From contig KV920975.1 of NCBI GenBank assembly GCA_002081555.1, forward strand, positions 1 through 43,405: a stretch of 43,405 nucleotides of DNA, read 5' to 3'. Below the pieces are notes generated by a model. That model saw only the letters and a list, made by a program, of their open reading frames with translations, had not been told where the DNA came from and did not search any database. Positions 9,623 through 21,619 of the stretch are shown here, one piece after another (the stretch's first letter is position 1; every line of letters starts with the position of its first letter). Made by a program: the position numbers and the translations under genes. The DNA comes from Protostelium mycophagum. Taxonomy: Eukaryota; Evosea; Variosea; Protosteliida; Protosteliaceae.

Positions 9623-12564
9623 ATGTGCTTAGTGAGTATTGTCAATATGTTCTCTCCTCACCTCTTTAGGGACATGCCACCGCAAAATCAAGTGATTTTC
9701 AAATTCCAACAGCACCACCAGTCTTACAAGCTTCATCCATAAAAGCAGATATCCAAGATCTATTCACAACAGTTTCCGTCTCGCAGACCTTCTTCAATGA
9801 TACTCCAGACACCCTCGAGATCTCCTACTCGTATCCACTCAGTATATCTGCTGCTGTGTCCACATTTCATGCCGAGATCGACGGCAACGTGATTAAGAGC
9901 GTCTTAAAAGAGAAGCAAAAGGCAAAAGAAGAGTTCGATGATGCCATCGCTTCAGGACATGGAGCCTACACAGCCGAACAAGGTGAGCCACCATCCGATC
10001 ATTTTCAGAAAATGACGGTTACAGTGAGTGGAAACGTTTTCAAATGTTCCATCGGAAGTCTTCCACCAAATAAGAAGGTAGAATGTGTGATCACCTACGT
10101 GGATACACTAGTCTACATGGACAATGACATCTATTTCTCATTGCCTGCACACAATATCGACACAGAGGTGACTCATCTGAATAACAAATTATGGCTGCTC
10201 TGTCGCACAGCACAAAGTCAAGCGCAGACTGACCGTTGTAGATTGAATTTTCGGCCCAAATCAAAACCACCTCACCACTCGTGACGGTGACAGGTACAAC
10301 TGGAATCGTTGTAGACGGTCAAAAAGTGACCCACAAATTGAAGCAGGGCACCTCCCTGTTCCTCAAAATCAAAGTGGCCGAACCCCATGCGTGAGTGCGT
10401 TGTACAGTATTGAAAAACTGACGCGTTGTAGACCGTCATCGCGTGGTGAAAAGACCACAAAAGGGGAAGCATTCGGCTGTTTCTCTTTCCATCCTGACAT
10501 GTCACAACAAGAAGACCGAGAAGAGGTAGCTTGTTTGATTTTTCACGATCTTTGGTGTTGATTAGTGCAGATCAACTCTGAGGTGATCATGTTGATCGAC
10601 TGTTCGGGCTCCATGTCTGGTTCTCCAATCAAAGCTGTGAGTATTCCTCATATGTGTCGCTGTCACAAAATCCGCCTGGTCCATAACAAAAGATCTCACT
10701 TAAGAAGGTGAATTCTGTGGTGGAGATCATCCTGAAGAGTCTCCCTGAGAGCTGTTTTTTCAACATCATCGACTTTGGATCAGGAGACCGTTACCTCTTT
10801 GACAAGCCCAAAGAATATTCCGAGAAAACTCTGGCCTCTGCCATGTCTGCCAACAAGAAGAGGGGGGCAGATTTGGGCGGCACAGAACTGCTCAAGCCCA
10901 TGAAAGACATTCTGAAATCTAAGAAGAAGGAAGGGTATTCGAGACAGTTGTTCCTCCTTACGGACGGAGAGGTGCGTTTGCCTCGTTGTAGAGGAAGAAG
11001 GTTACGTAAATGACTGACGTGATGCAGGTGTCCAGCAGAGAGGAATGCATCGAGCTCGCCCGCACGGAATCCAATTCTACTCGTATCTTTACTTTTGGAA
11101 TTGGAAATTCAGTGGATCAACATCTGGTGAAGGAGATCGCGAGAGTGTCTAACGGACGATGCGAGCAGATGAACTATGCGATGAAGCCATGTCTCAGCGA
11201 TGTGAGTGGACATTCTTTAACTATCTTTGGCGCCGAAAAATTCTCGTCTACAACGGTACTGAATCCCTCAGATTGATATGAAAATCAAACTGGGAGGCAC
11301 CACCTTCACCGCCGTCATGACACCTTATCACCCCGCACCCATCTTCTCAGGCGGTGTTCACAACTGTTTTGTCAGGGTCGACAACGCGGCACTCGCAAAA
11401 GCCAAGACTGCCACCATCACCGCAACCCTCTCCGGAAAATTCGGTAAAAAAGATTGGAGTCAGTCAGTCGAACTGGACCTCTCCCAACTTCCCCAGAGAA
11501 ACCCCGAGGAGCTCTTTGTTGCCAGGTGAAATTTCAGTGAAATCTTTCGAGTTGTAGATTGACAGTGTGACAGACTCTTTGGAAAGTCGATGATTGATGG
11601 TCTTGAAACGGGGCGCAGCCACATGCATAATTCAGACGGAAAGCCAAACAAAAAACCCGCAGAAATCGACGCAGAGGTTTTAAGAACATCCCTCGACACG
11701 GGTGTTTTGTCCAAACTCACCACCTTCTTAGCAGGTCAGTCACTTTTATTCTACAAACAATTTCCACTGAATCTTCCAGTGGAAGAGAGATCAGATGCAA
11801 CAGAAGGCAATGTGAGAGCTGTAGAGATATCCTCAGTACAACCCACCTCTTCCCGCAGACCTCTTCTCTCCTCCTTTGGAGGGAGTCGTGGAGGTGGAGT
11901 CCGTATGAGATCAGCACCATCAACAGCGCTGAGCCTCTCCGGGCCCGTCAAAAACAAGAAGTTAAGCTCCTCTCCAATGATGGACAAAGAGAAGAAGTCC
12001 ATCTCCAGACGCCAAGCTGCTCCAGGAGCAGTCTCAGCTGCTGCCCCATCAATGTTGAGCAGAAAGAAAATGGAAGTCGCCGATGCTGACGAGGATGAGG
12101 ACAGACACATCGACCTCTCTCTTGACTATGCTGAGTGTGAAAAGATGGAAGAGCTTTCCTTCAGTTCAGAGATGCAATGCGCCCCCGCACCCCCTCCAAT
12201 GGTCTCGGCTCCCAGCTTCTCCCCGCCCGCTCCCTCCCCCTCTGCTGCACCTCCCGCCGAGAAAAAGGTGGACACAACCTTCGCCAAGGCAATCATCAGC
12301 AAACAAAACGCAAATGGAAGTTTCGCAACCGAGGCGTTCTCCCTCCTGTCATTGTCTAAAGATGGAGCTACAAATTCATCCCCAGACAAATCCCTCAGTG
12401 TATTGTTCATCACGGCCTTGATCATCACTTTCCTGCAAGTGAAATGTAAAGAGCAGGAGAACACTTGGGGACTTGCAGTGAGAAAGGCGAAGAACTGGCT
12501 GAGAAAGGAGGCCAGCACGAAGGCGGATGAATACCTTGCGGCTGCTGCAGCGCTTGTACAATAA
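9623..12564 (+). CDS. VIT and VWA domain protein (inter-alpha-trypsin inhibitor heavy chain/VWA5A-like)
   Basis: Ten exons (9623-9631, 9670-10167, 10242-10390, 10432-10525, 10571-10636, 10705-10971, 11028-11201, 11272-11525, 11574-11734, 11780-12564) join in frame to 818 residues. Residues about 15-160 form a VIT domain (TVSVSQTFFNDTPDTLEISY, FHAEIDGNVI, CSIGSLPPNKKVECVITYVD). A VWA domain follows at about 252-420, with the MIDAS motif DCSGSMSG and FLLTDGE. A Ser/Pro/Ala-rich linker leads to a C-terminal part (DTTFAKAIISKQNANGSF ... KAKNWLRKE) like the tail of VWA5A and protist homologues. There is no signal peptide, so it is probably intracellular, as in Dictyostelium VIT/VWA proteins. The first exon is only 9 nt (Met-Cys-Leu), so the start is the least certain part. 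Function is unknown. Confidence 0.9.
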
Positions 12565-12609
12565 TAATAAAAATACTCATTTGTCGATTTTGCTTTTGAT
12601 TGCTCTGAT

Positions 12610-13068
12610 CTAAATGGAGTGCTTGATAATCTCAATTGAAGGCCGCATTCTCAGCAAATAGATTTTCAACTCATCTGGGCCCACCAGACGCTCATTTTTG
12701 TTTCTATCAGAAAGATCTTGGTCATAGTATTTGTTGACAAACATATGGGATTCTTCTGACATCATATTGTAGATGTGGCAAAGGATTGAGTGACTATTGT
12801 CACTCAGAGGATGCGCTGAGCATCTCGTTAGTACCGTTATTGTTGTCCTACCTTAAAGACATTGGTGTGCGGTTTGGGTGTTGGGAAAAATTTTTGTGCC
12901 AACTCCTGCAATAAACAATGTATCCAGTGTGTCTCCTGGACCTATAAAATGGAGTTGAGTTGGCACTATTGACTCCTGACTCTGCAGGTGTTCTAGTCTT
13001 TCCAGACTCTGATGTGATTGCCTTTGGATAAAGCCAACAGTGACTGTAAACTGTAAATATAAATACAT
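12610..13068 (-). CDS. Uncharacterised small gene, exon structure unresolved
   Basis: The 3' end is convincing coding sequence: a frame running SDNSHSILCHIYNMMSEESH, then FVNKYYDQDLSDRNKNERLV and GPDELKIYLLRMRPSIEII, ending in TAG at 12612-12610. Upstream, two pieces read well in different frames: QELAQKFFPTPKPHTNVFK next to a GTAGGA donor, and a longer one from an ATG at 13068 (SLERLEHLQSQESIVP). I could not find one set of GT-AG introns that joins all three in frame. The family is not recognised. The gap from 13069 to 13397 is AT-rich and shows nothing else. Confidence 0.4.
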
Positions 13069-13397
13069 TGATGGGATTGAATTTAGAACATTATATATTT
13101 GATCTTATTATTTTGGCATTTTATATCTACGAATGGCAGTTTGCCACATCTCTAGCACGGTCAATTCTATCTTCCTTTTGCTCACACCGTAATCAAAAGT
13201 TTGAGGCATTAATTAATATTAACAAAATTTTATAATTTCCCCATTTTTATTCAAAAAATCCTGGCTACTCGTGTAAGCCTCATCTCTGTTTTTGTATTTT
13301 GAATAGATTCTTTTATATTTTAAGAATGGCCATTAAATAAATTTTGTTCAAAATACCCCAAAACAAATTCATGATTCTTTCTTGTTTATAATACTTC

Positions 13398-14735
13398 TTA
13401 ATGACCGGGCTTGAATGGGTTGGCATCGGTGATTTGATTAAGTCCCGCAAAGGCGTGATTGACCTCTCTGTGGTGTGCCTCGTCGGCTCTTGTCACGGCG
13501 AGAACGTCCAAAAGGGTCGACTTGGGGTCCATTTTCCAGTAGTCCACAGCGATGTCTGGGGCGGGTGTAGTCTTCCACTCTTGGAGGTTACCGTGTTGCA
13601 CCTGTGAAATTTCAATAAAAATTTGGTTTTTTTTGTGGGTGTAGATTCAACAAATAAAATTATTCGTGAATATTCAAATCAAATTAAATGCTGAAGAATG
13701 TCGGTACAAAATTTCTGCAAATTATGATGTAAAATGCAGATACTGACCTCTTCAATAATGTGAGTGTATGTTGATACAGCCTCCTCCTCTAGATATCCGA
13801 CGAGTCTGTGGCAGAATATGGGGTTGATGAGATATGCCACAAAGAAAAAGTTGAAGAAGATGCCCTGGGACAACCAAACTAAAGCGCGGAAGAATTTACC
13901 AGGGTTCTGTATTTTGATCAGCTTCATCATTTTGGATGATTCACGATGTACCTTCAGTTTGAGGAAAGTGAGAAGGTGCATTCTCTCATTCTCTGCTTCT
14001 TCTAAGAGAGTGTGGATCCATCCGTTATCTCTCTTCATTCTTCTCAATGATGAAAGGTGGCGGAGGATACCGGCGACAGAGCCTGGGACTCCAGCTACAC
14101 TTTCTAAAAAGCAGACACGTGTGAGAGCTTTGTCCTAAAAAGTTGAGAAAGTGTACGTCAAATTTCGCTTCTCACCTTGGTTATCTTTCCAAAGGACCAA
14201 CCAGAAATGAGATCAAAATTGAAACGAATGGCCTGGATTGTGAAGAGAGCCAATCGGTCGGTGAAATTCTCAGGTTTACGGTGATCCACCTACATTCATA
14301 TATAAATGCTGGTTCAAGAACGAAAAAAGACGAAAGAATACCTTGACTCTCCATATCCACTCATTACGCCAGAGAGGGTGAGGAAGATTGTATGTGTCTC
14401 CGAAGTCAACCGAAGAAGTGGATTTGACTTCTTGTTGTGGTGCAGCCTTGGTAAATCCCTCTGCATGTTCACGAACTGTCTCGTTCTTCACAGAAAGGGC
14501 CTCCTGCACTCTGCTTCTATCCTCAACCGAAGCTTCATCCTAGGAAATCAGAGAAGGACTCAAAGAACAGACATACTTTGCCCTTAAAGACAGCGTCGCT
14601 CTTCATTCTCATTGGAGAATTGAATCTTGGAGTAATGGCGAAGCGGGTGACTGGTGTGAGTCTCGGTGTGATAATTAGAGGTCTTGGTGTTGCCATCCTC
14701 ATATTTGTAGCGAAGCATCTTGTTGCGACTTGCAT
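13398..14735 (-). CDS. AOX: Mitochondrial alternative oxidase
   Basis: This is the cyanide-insensitive ubiquinol oxidase: it passes electrons from ubiquinol straight to oxygen, bypassing complexes III and IV. Five exons (14735-14577, 14539-14342, 14289-14176, 14134-13748, 13601-13398) join in frame to 353 residues. The N-terminus is rich in Arg, Thr and Pro, as in a mitochondrial presequence. Di-iron ligands are visible in [10 protein letters not shown] (Glu about 168), [11 protein letters not shown] (Glu and His about 207/210), the [15 protein letters not shown] box and the [12 protein letters not shown] box. Two hydrophobic stretches for monotopic membrane binding lie between these boxes. 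The last intron (146 nt) is long for this locus. The fungal/protist-type N-terminus lacks an obvious regulatory Cys. Confidence 0.97.
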
Positions 14736-15344
14736 CTTGTTGTGTGTGTTGTGCCAACTTTGTCACCCAGCCCTTTCCTCGGCTGGCCGGAAGTTTCTTC
14801 GGAAGAAAATTCTCCGAATCTGCAGATGGAAGTGGTCCATATCCGGCCTGCATGAGTGATATAAAACTGGAGGAGTAGTCTTGTGCCGGAAGAAAGTATG
14901 CCCACCAAACCAATGTTCGTAGAATAAATAATTTATTTTGTGGCCGGAAAATTGGATAACAAGCACATTAATACTATTCTTGGTTAAGAAACCACGGTTC
15001 TTACCGCAAGTATGAAGTATTGTCACCAGGGTCATCAGAGAAGTTTTACGGCATCTGAAGTAGATCTCGAACATTCAAGTGAAAAGGGGTGTCACACTGT
15101 CCAGAGAGCAGGTAAAGCGGCAGTAGACTTCATCTCACGTTGTTCAAAAATAGAACCTTAACAGAAACACAGCACACTGACGCGAACTCGGATAGCAGAG
15201 ACCAAAACACATTGTCCATTTACTCAAATGTCACTGTCCAGAGAGCAGGGTGAAGCGGTAGACCTGACGGCGTCCAAAAATAGAACCTTAACCTTCAGCA
15301 AGATAGATGATATTTATTTTTTATTTGTACAATATTCGCTGTTC
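14736..15344. other. Intergenic stretch with a diverged duplicated segment
   Basis: No recognisable gene lies here. A segment starting ACTGTCCAGAGAGCAGG occurs at 15096 and again at 15233. In both copies it is followed some 30-50 bp later by CAAAAATAGAACCTTAAC (15145-15162 and 15275-15292). The middle parts have diverged by indels. This looks like an old local duplication between the alternative oxidase promoter and the 3' end of the next gene. Confidence 0.5.
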
Positions 15345-18205
15345 TCATTCAAAATTCAACAATTTTTCCTTCTGCAAGAAACGTTTTTGCTCTTGTGGAT
15401 CCATCTTCAATTCGCTGTCGAAATTGAACCAAGAAATAAATACGCTCATCTACAACGAGTCAGACGTTTTGGCGGGAAATGGGTCGCACCTGAGCTTTTT
15501 GGTCCGGGCTCATATAGGTAAAATTTGTCCCTCTCTCACTAACCTCCCAGAACTCTGACCTTGTGACATTCAAAAGCTCACGAGAAAATCTTCAAAGATT
15601 AAGAACATGGGATATAGAGGTGCACTTACTTCCAAATTCTATCATGTGTCTCGCCATCAAAGTCTTTAAACATTTTCCGCGCCAAATCTTCGCGGCCATG
15701 AACCAAATACGACGTGATGAGAATGATCTGGGCTTTTCTGATGCCATCAGCTGTAAACTCGTTGCCCTTCACAGGACTGAGAGAAGCGCCATCGTCCATC
15801 GTCAAAAATACTTCCAACAGTTGATCGTGTGCGCAACTGATTGATGTAAATTCCAGTCATCATGGTGATGTTTGATATGATTTTGAGACAAAAAGACCAT
15901 TATTCTTGCAGTTTTACTGCAGTGGAATGACCATCAAGAGATGCATTGGACTCACCTGTCTATACTTAGTGCTTGCTCGCACAACATTCTCATGTCATGC
16001 GCGATGACCTCAGCTAAGAACCCTATCTTCCTCTCGATGCAGATGAATCCATAATATCTCAAAAACTTTGATATTTTGATGGCCCTTTTTTCCAGTTGGT
16101 TGACCTGAGCTTAAAATCAATTTTTATTAATAATTAAAATTTGTTTACAACTGTAGAATTGTACTTTCTATTCGCTGATCCAAAAGACAATAGAATTCTC
16201 GACAATAGTCTTCTTACCTCTCTCACAACTCCAGGAGGCATGATCCATCCGTGTTTTTTGTCGATTCTGATGCCTTGCTCAAGGATGAATTGTGCCAATA
16301 GTCTATATTGATATATGATGTTATATGTTGTTCTCACGTCTGTTATGTTGATCGTAGCTCTCAGATATGTGTTGAAGAACTTCATGCACAAATCCAACAC
16401 TGGTAAGTCCATCCTGATAATGATTAGAAAGAGCTAGATTCGAGGAGCTTACCTGTCTGCAGCGGCCTGAGCGATGATTCTGGTATCCATGGCAACGTGA
16501 TATGACAGCTCCTTCATCCATTTGAGAGCGGCAGTGAACAGCGTCTCGTACTGCTTAAGAATTTTCCACTCCATCCACGTCTTCCTCTCTTTGAGGCCGT
16601 CCGTGGCCGAATCGCTCAGTGTCAAAAAGTCTGGAGACTGCCTGATCCACCCAGGAATCCGGAACCAGTATGGGAAGAGCATGGGTTTGAGAGCTCCATA
16701 GTGAACCGTGAAGGAACAGAGCGCGTCTACAATTTCTCCGGTCACGTTCTTGTCTTTCTTCTTAAGTGCACCTTCTGCCGCGTCCATGAGATGCTCTACA
16801 GACATCGTGGCTTTCACTTGCTGACGCTCCACATCTCTATGAAATTTCGGTGAATTTCGAGATGTCTTTTGGTACGCACCTGCCATGGTCGTTCATAGCG
16901 TCCGCAGCTGCTCTCAATCCTGCCTCCATAATCATAGTCACGACCTGATCTTACTCAGAAAATTATTCGATGACGTGGCAAGACTTCACCTTGTCTGGCT
17001 CTAAGAAACCAGCAAGATAAGCTAAAAATGGAAACAAAAGCAAAAGGTGTGAAATGACCATGATGACGGACATCACCACCGACGATCTACAACAGTCACA
17101 TTACGTCGNNNNNNNNNNNNNNNNNNNNNNNNNNNNNNNNNNNNNNNNNNNNNNNNNNNNNNNNNNNNNNNNNNNNNNNNNNNNNNNNNNNNNNNNNNNN
17201 NNNNNNNNAGATGTGCTCACCTTGGTACATAATTTGGACCGATGGAGAGCTCCGTCCAAAATCCGAAAGCATTGCAAAATATGACATATGATAAGCCCAG
17301 AGTGACTCGTGGGTCTTTAAAGAATAATGATGTCACGTGACTCGTGAACCTTTCCATGTCATTGAAAATTGAATGTTACATCTTCGAAGCAGTTTTGATT
17401 AATTAACTTCAGATGTACAAAAGAGATTATTACCTGTTTGCTGAGAGTTGTAGAATGATACCAATGACAGTAATGAGAATTCCAAAAATAACACTCATAG
17501 TTCCAAGCACTGAACTCATCACCATGCGAGATTGTTTTACATCAGGATTGAAAAATGTCTTGACCATGTCCTGACATTAATCAGAATCATTTCGGTTTCA
17601 AAAATAGATTTATACAGACCGCCAAAAAAATAACAAAAAACACTCACGATAATCTCGAATCGGTTTTGTGCAGGCCTCTCTGTAATCTTGTCTACCGCGA
17701 AATTGAGAAGTATAAATAACCAACAGAATATTGGGATTAAGAGGGCAGCGAGCAGGGCTATTTTTGGTATCTTAAATGGAGGTTTTCTCTGTCTTCTGAA
17801 AGGATCAGTTTCCTCTCGCCGCTTCTCTATTTCTGTGATGTCTTCTTCTTCGTCATTCTGGAAATCGATCAGATGTGTTTTCATCATGGGCTCTATAATC
17901 AGCAACAACCGATAATCCAACAAACTGATGTCATTACTTTCATGCCGGCATCAGCCAGACTCTGAGCGACGTTGGCCATATCTAAATCATCGAGTTGAAC
18001 TGCTGATTGAGCACCTCCAAAGACCCCGTTGGTTCCTCCAAAAAGACCGGCTGTGTGTTGGATCGAATCTAAACCGACCTGACTTCATCAATCCAATTAA
18101 ATGATATGAAAAGCTACACACCAAATCGGATGATGCAGCTCTTCCAGAGAGTGCTTCAAAATCTGTTGACTGCCATAGAGTAATAGGCGTACTTGTCGTT
18201 CCCAT
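15345..18205 (-). CDS. DUF2254-like four-TM membrane protein
   Basis: Thirteen exons join in frame to 668 residues: 18205-18122, 18078-17938, 17890-17648, 17570-17434, 17349-17221, 17086-16990, 16944-16880, 16836-16453, 16413-16218, 16104-15956, 15836-15630, 15559-15490 and 15449-15345. The 100-N gap lies wholly inside the intron 17087-17220, and the flanking exons still join in frame. Four hydrophobic segments sit at about 118-139, 175-197, 214-235 and 246-270. The order 'FGILITVIGIILQLSANRFT ... FFKDPRVTLGLSYVIF ... VPR ... VVMSVIMVISHLLLLFP ... DKVVTMI' matches the TM core of bacterial DUF2254 proteins (LQLASSQFSPR..FLRD...LG.F...FVPR). A long soluble helical C-terminus follows. Function is unknown. 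The family call rests on topology and spacing, so it is moderate. The acidic N-terminal 100 residues appear to be cytosolic. Confidence 0.7.
17109..17208. other. Assembly gap (100 N)
   Basis: Exactly 100 Ns, the usual placeholder length. The left flank ends with an acceptor (CTGTTGTAG at 17095-17087 on the minus strand) and the right flank starts with a donor (GTGAGC after 17221). The gap is therefore intronic and its true size is unknown. Confidence 0.99.
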
Positions 18206-18319
18206 CTTTGTTGATGGGAGCCTTCTCTGTGGTTTCAGGCTTGAATGAAAAATTAGCCTAAACAACGGAAATTTTAATTTTTCGCATGAAATACAAATGA
18301 AGAAGTGTGATGATGTCAT

Positions 18320-21300
18320 TTATCTTCTGGACCTCTTCTTTCTCTTTCTGTCGTCTTCTGAATCGCTGGAATCGCTCGAGCTCGAAGAAGAGTCGCTTGA
18401 GCTTGAAGAGCTGGAGGAGCTGTCGCTGTCAGAGTCATCATCACTGGATTCTTCCTTCTCGAGGATCCTCTTTGGTGCGTTCTTCAAGTGCTCACGCAGG
18501 TCATCTCTGCATTCGTGTCAGGTGAGTGCTTCAATTCTCAAGTGTTTCAAAAATATTTTTCTTTTTATAAAGTGTGTTAACGCCAAATCCCTCGGTAATT
18601 AACGTGTTCACAAATATAAAAGAAAAACATACGTGAGACCACCGAGACCGATATAAGTGAAAAAGTTGATGGCAAATCTCGAGTCCTTCGGGTTGTCCTT
18701 GGGGAAAATGCCGTTGTAGAACGGCTGCATGTTGGGGTCTCTCAGTCTCGCGTTCAACTTGCTCAATCCCAGGTATTCTGTGAGTTCCAGGAAAATCGTC
18801 TTTATGAAGATACGACCGGCAGAGGTGGTCTCTTCTTCGTTCAAGTGGATGACTTGGAGGATTTCCCAGGAAAGACCGTCAGAATGTAAGAGGTGGCTGA
18901 AGAGCTTGGCGACATTTCTGAGCTTGTTGGTGTCGAGTCTGTGGATGACCGAGTACTGTGAGTTGTGAGAAAAAGTTTTGGTGATCTACAACGAGACATG
19001 AAGATTGGATTTATGTTGCGATAGAAAAATAGTGCAAAAACAGAATTTTGATGCACAAAGATTCTTCAGAGAAACATGAATAAAATAACTCACCTGTCCC
19101 AAGAAACACTTCTCAAAGTTGTCTCTGTACACCTTGTCCAGCTCGCAGAATCGCTGAGCGACCAGTCCGTAGAATTTAACATAAGATCTCTCTTGGCAAC
19201 AGCACTCAATGAGCATGTTGCACAGCTCCAACTCTTGTCCTGGTTTCATTTTGATCTATAGTGTGTCAGATCTACACGTATATGCGCAGATTTATGGGAT
19301 TCGCAGTATTGAGGCTGAGTCTCTGGACCAGCGGGTAGCCGCAAAGACATCGCAACAGACGGCATCACAACAAAATTTTGCTTGAACCATCATCTGATTC
19401 TACATGCGACAAAAGTAACACAAAAGACAAAATGTAGTTGTATCATCAGGATGTAATGAGATGTGAGGTGATACCTTCATCAGCTTGTGGCAACATTCCT
19501 CGTGTGTGGCGGCAGACATGATGGTGAGATAGACAGTCCTCTGGAAGTTCATCAAGTCAGTCTCCGTATTGTCCAAAATCTTTCCGCTGTCCTTCACTGG
19601 CACCACAGCGGCCTCTCCCTCTGTACATGACGTCAGATGACATGTACAAAAAATGTCGCATGACGTCATGACATCACGTCATGAAGGAAGATATCTCAAA
19701 TTTTGTCAAAAAGAATCACCTTCGCCTTCTGCTGCGGCTTGTGGTTCTTCCTCCTCTTCAGAGTCCATACCACCATTCTCTTTTCTGCCTTCCAATTCCT
19801 GCACTGTGTCTTCTCCCAATATCTCTTCCCTGATCACCTGAACACATCAGCCGTTGTAGACACCGAAATACATCCTAAAAATAGAGAATAATCACCCTGT
19901 ACTTCTCCTCGTTCTCCACAAAGTTCTCGTCGACGTGGAAATAATCCAAGTTGCTCTCGGGGTCCAGTGGGGAGTCCAGGTCCACTTCGTGTACGTACTG
20001 GTCCTCCTCTTCAACAAGGTCCAACTCGGACCTGACAGGTGGATTATTGGCAAAATTCTTCTTTCTGACGTCGAAGAGTGACTCTATGGTGTATTGGACT
20101 CTCTTGTCGATGACTCCCTCATGCAGAATGGCTCTGAGACGGTCGAAAATCTGGTTGTAACCTGGTGACGTCATCATCTATACGCGTTGTAGATGAGATT
20201 CTTACCTTTGGGATTGACTTGGGAGAGCATGGCGCCACATTCTGTGAGGAAGTTGACGGATAATTCTACAGAGTCGTCTGTGGGGTTTCCGAGCAGCAGA
20301 GCTGCTATTTGTAGAGGCAACAAAACACCGACCATCTGCTGATTGAACATGTGTGCGATGAAAAGCAGACTGCTGTTACAACCTAAATCTTGTCATGAAG
20401 AATTCTCACTCATTTTGTGTCTCATTTCTGATGACCGGCGTAGAAATAGGAGTTACTCACCACCTCGATCATTACGTGTGAATGATTTTTTGAAATTAAG
20501 AACTAATCTTCGAAGCATAAGATTCCCCAATTCTGGCATTTTGGTGTTGATAATGGCGATCATGGCCGCATACACATTGGTGAAGGTGGCACTGGATGAT
20601 TGTGCTCGGATCGCAGATCTGCAGAACAGGCCTCTACCTCTGACAATGTTTTCGTAAAAGATCTCTTGTATGAGATGTCCCAAATTACCAACACTGACCT
20701 AATAGAAGAATATTTAGAGGATGAAAAATAAAAAATAAAGATGTTTACCTTGTTAATCAGACCATTAACACTCTTTTTAAGAGCTTCCCAACTCATTCTT
20801 TGATATTCTGCAGAAGATTTATCCTCCATTTCCCTTCTCATCTGTGCCAGTCTGAAGGGAGGAATATATACACCACCGGCCTTTCCTGCATTGATCTCTG
20901 GTAGAACCTTTTTGATTTCTCTCTCTTTTGGCGGCTCTAACACAATCAACATAAATCATAATCACAATTAACACAAATCGTCACACTCACCCTTCTTGTT
21001 GCGACGAGGACTGCGAGATCGCTTTCTATCTCTATCAGGGCTTCTACTGTCTCTTCTATTTCTTCGTGGAGATGGACTCCTGCTTGATCTTCTTCTATCC
21101 CTATCTCTAGGGCTTCTGCCTCTGCGTGGTGGTGTTCTACCTCTACGAGGACTTGGGCTCCTTCTATCCCTCCTTGGAGGGCTCCTGCTTCGACTTCTGC
21201 TTCTGTCTCTTCCTCTATATGGACTTCTGCCTCTTCTTTCCTCATCTTGGCGGCGAGGTGGGCTGGGTCGGTCTCTTCTATCACCTCTTACATCATCCTC

Positions 21301-21381
21301 CGGTTTGACAGTTGTGCTGTCTCCTCTGTGATATGGCTCCTCAGCCTCTTGTTTTACTTTGCGGATGTCTGGACTTGCCAT
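18320..21381 (-). CDS. CWC22: Pre-mRNA splicing factor CWC22
   Basis: CWC22 is a spliceosome component that in animals places the exon-junction helicase eIF4A3. Ten exons (21381-20991, 20936-20749, 20698-20461, 20382-20206, 20161-19896, 19837-19720, 19620-19475, 19255-19094, 18955-18633, 18506-18320) join in frame to 731 residues. Residues 1-130 are an RS/RD-rich region (RSRSRSPPRRDRRSPSPRRG), which in humans lies mainly elsewhere. The MIF4G domain follows (GGVYIPPFRLAQMRREM, NVYAAMIAIINTKMPELG, LFDVRKKNF), then an acidic linker. The MA3 domain has FQRTVYLTIMSAATHEEC, HRLDTNKLRNVAKLFSHLL and FAINFFTYIGLGGLTDDLRE. The tail is poly-Ser/Asp. Intron 6 (19621-19719) is packed with TGACGTCA palindromes. 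Intron 9 carries a fragment of the foldback-element family. The gene is tandem with the membrane-protein gene 114 bp downstream. Confidence 0.96.
18591..18608. repeat. Fragment of the foldback-element family inside a CWC22 intron
   Basis: CTCGGTAATTAACGTGTT matches the central part of the element at 33440-33542 (17 of 17 bases from 33484 to 33500 after the first C) and overlaps the match at 15-28 of this window. It lies in the intron 18507-18632, which at 126 nt is about three times the local norm. I do not see full inverted arms here, so it is a remnant or a chance keeping of the core. Confidence 0.45.
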
Positions 21382-21619
21382 CCGTGCCCTGATTTATGTT
21401 CTGTGTTATGATATATATGATCGGCAGATCACCAACTGGTTGGAGAAATTTTCAAACCCTTTTTGCAACAACAGAAGATCAACTTGATGGGAAAGAGGGG
21501 ACGTGCGCTGAAAGAAAATCGATTGCTCTTCTGTTGATTGAAAGTATTAAAGATATAAGAGGAATGAACAGTCTATAGTTTTTGATTATTATTGCAAGAT
21601 TGAGCCACAAGATAGGCGC

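Noticed and set aside
10291-10312. GTACAACTGGAATCGTTGTAG as a possible intron in the VIT/VWA gene
   Set aside because: It would be about 20 nt, far below the shortest intron here. Reading through gives a continuous VIT-family sequence (TGTTGIVVDGQKV).
20996-21331. 111-codon plus-strand Leu-rich ORF
   Set aside because: It is the antisense of the Arg/Ser-rich CWC22 N-terminus.
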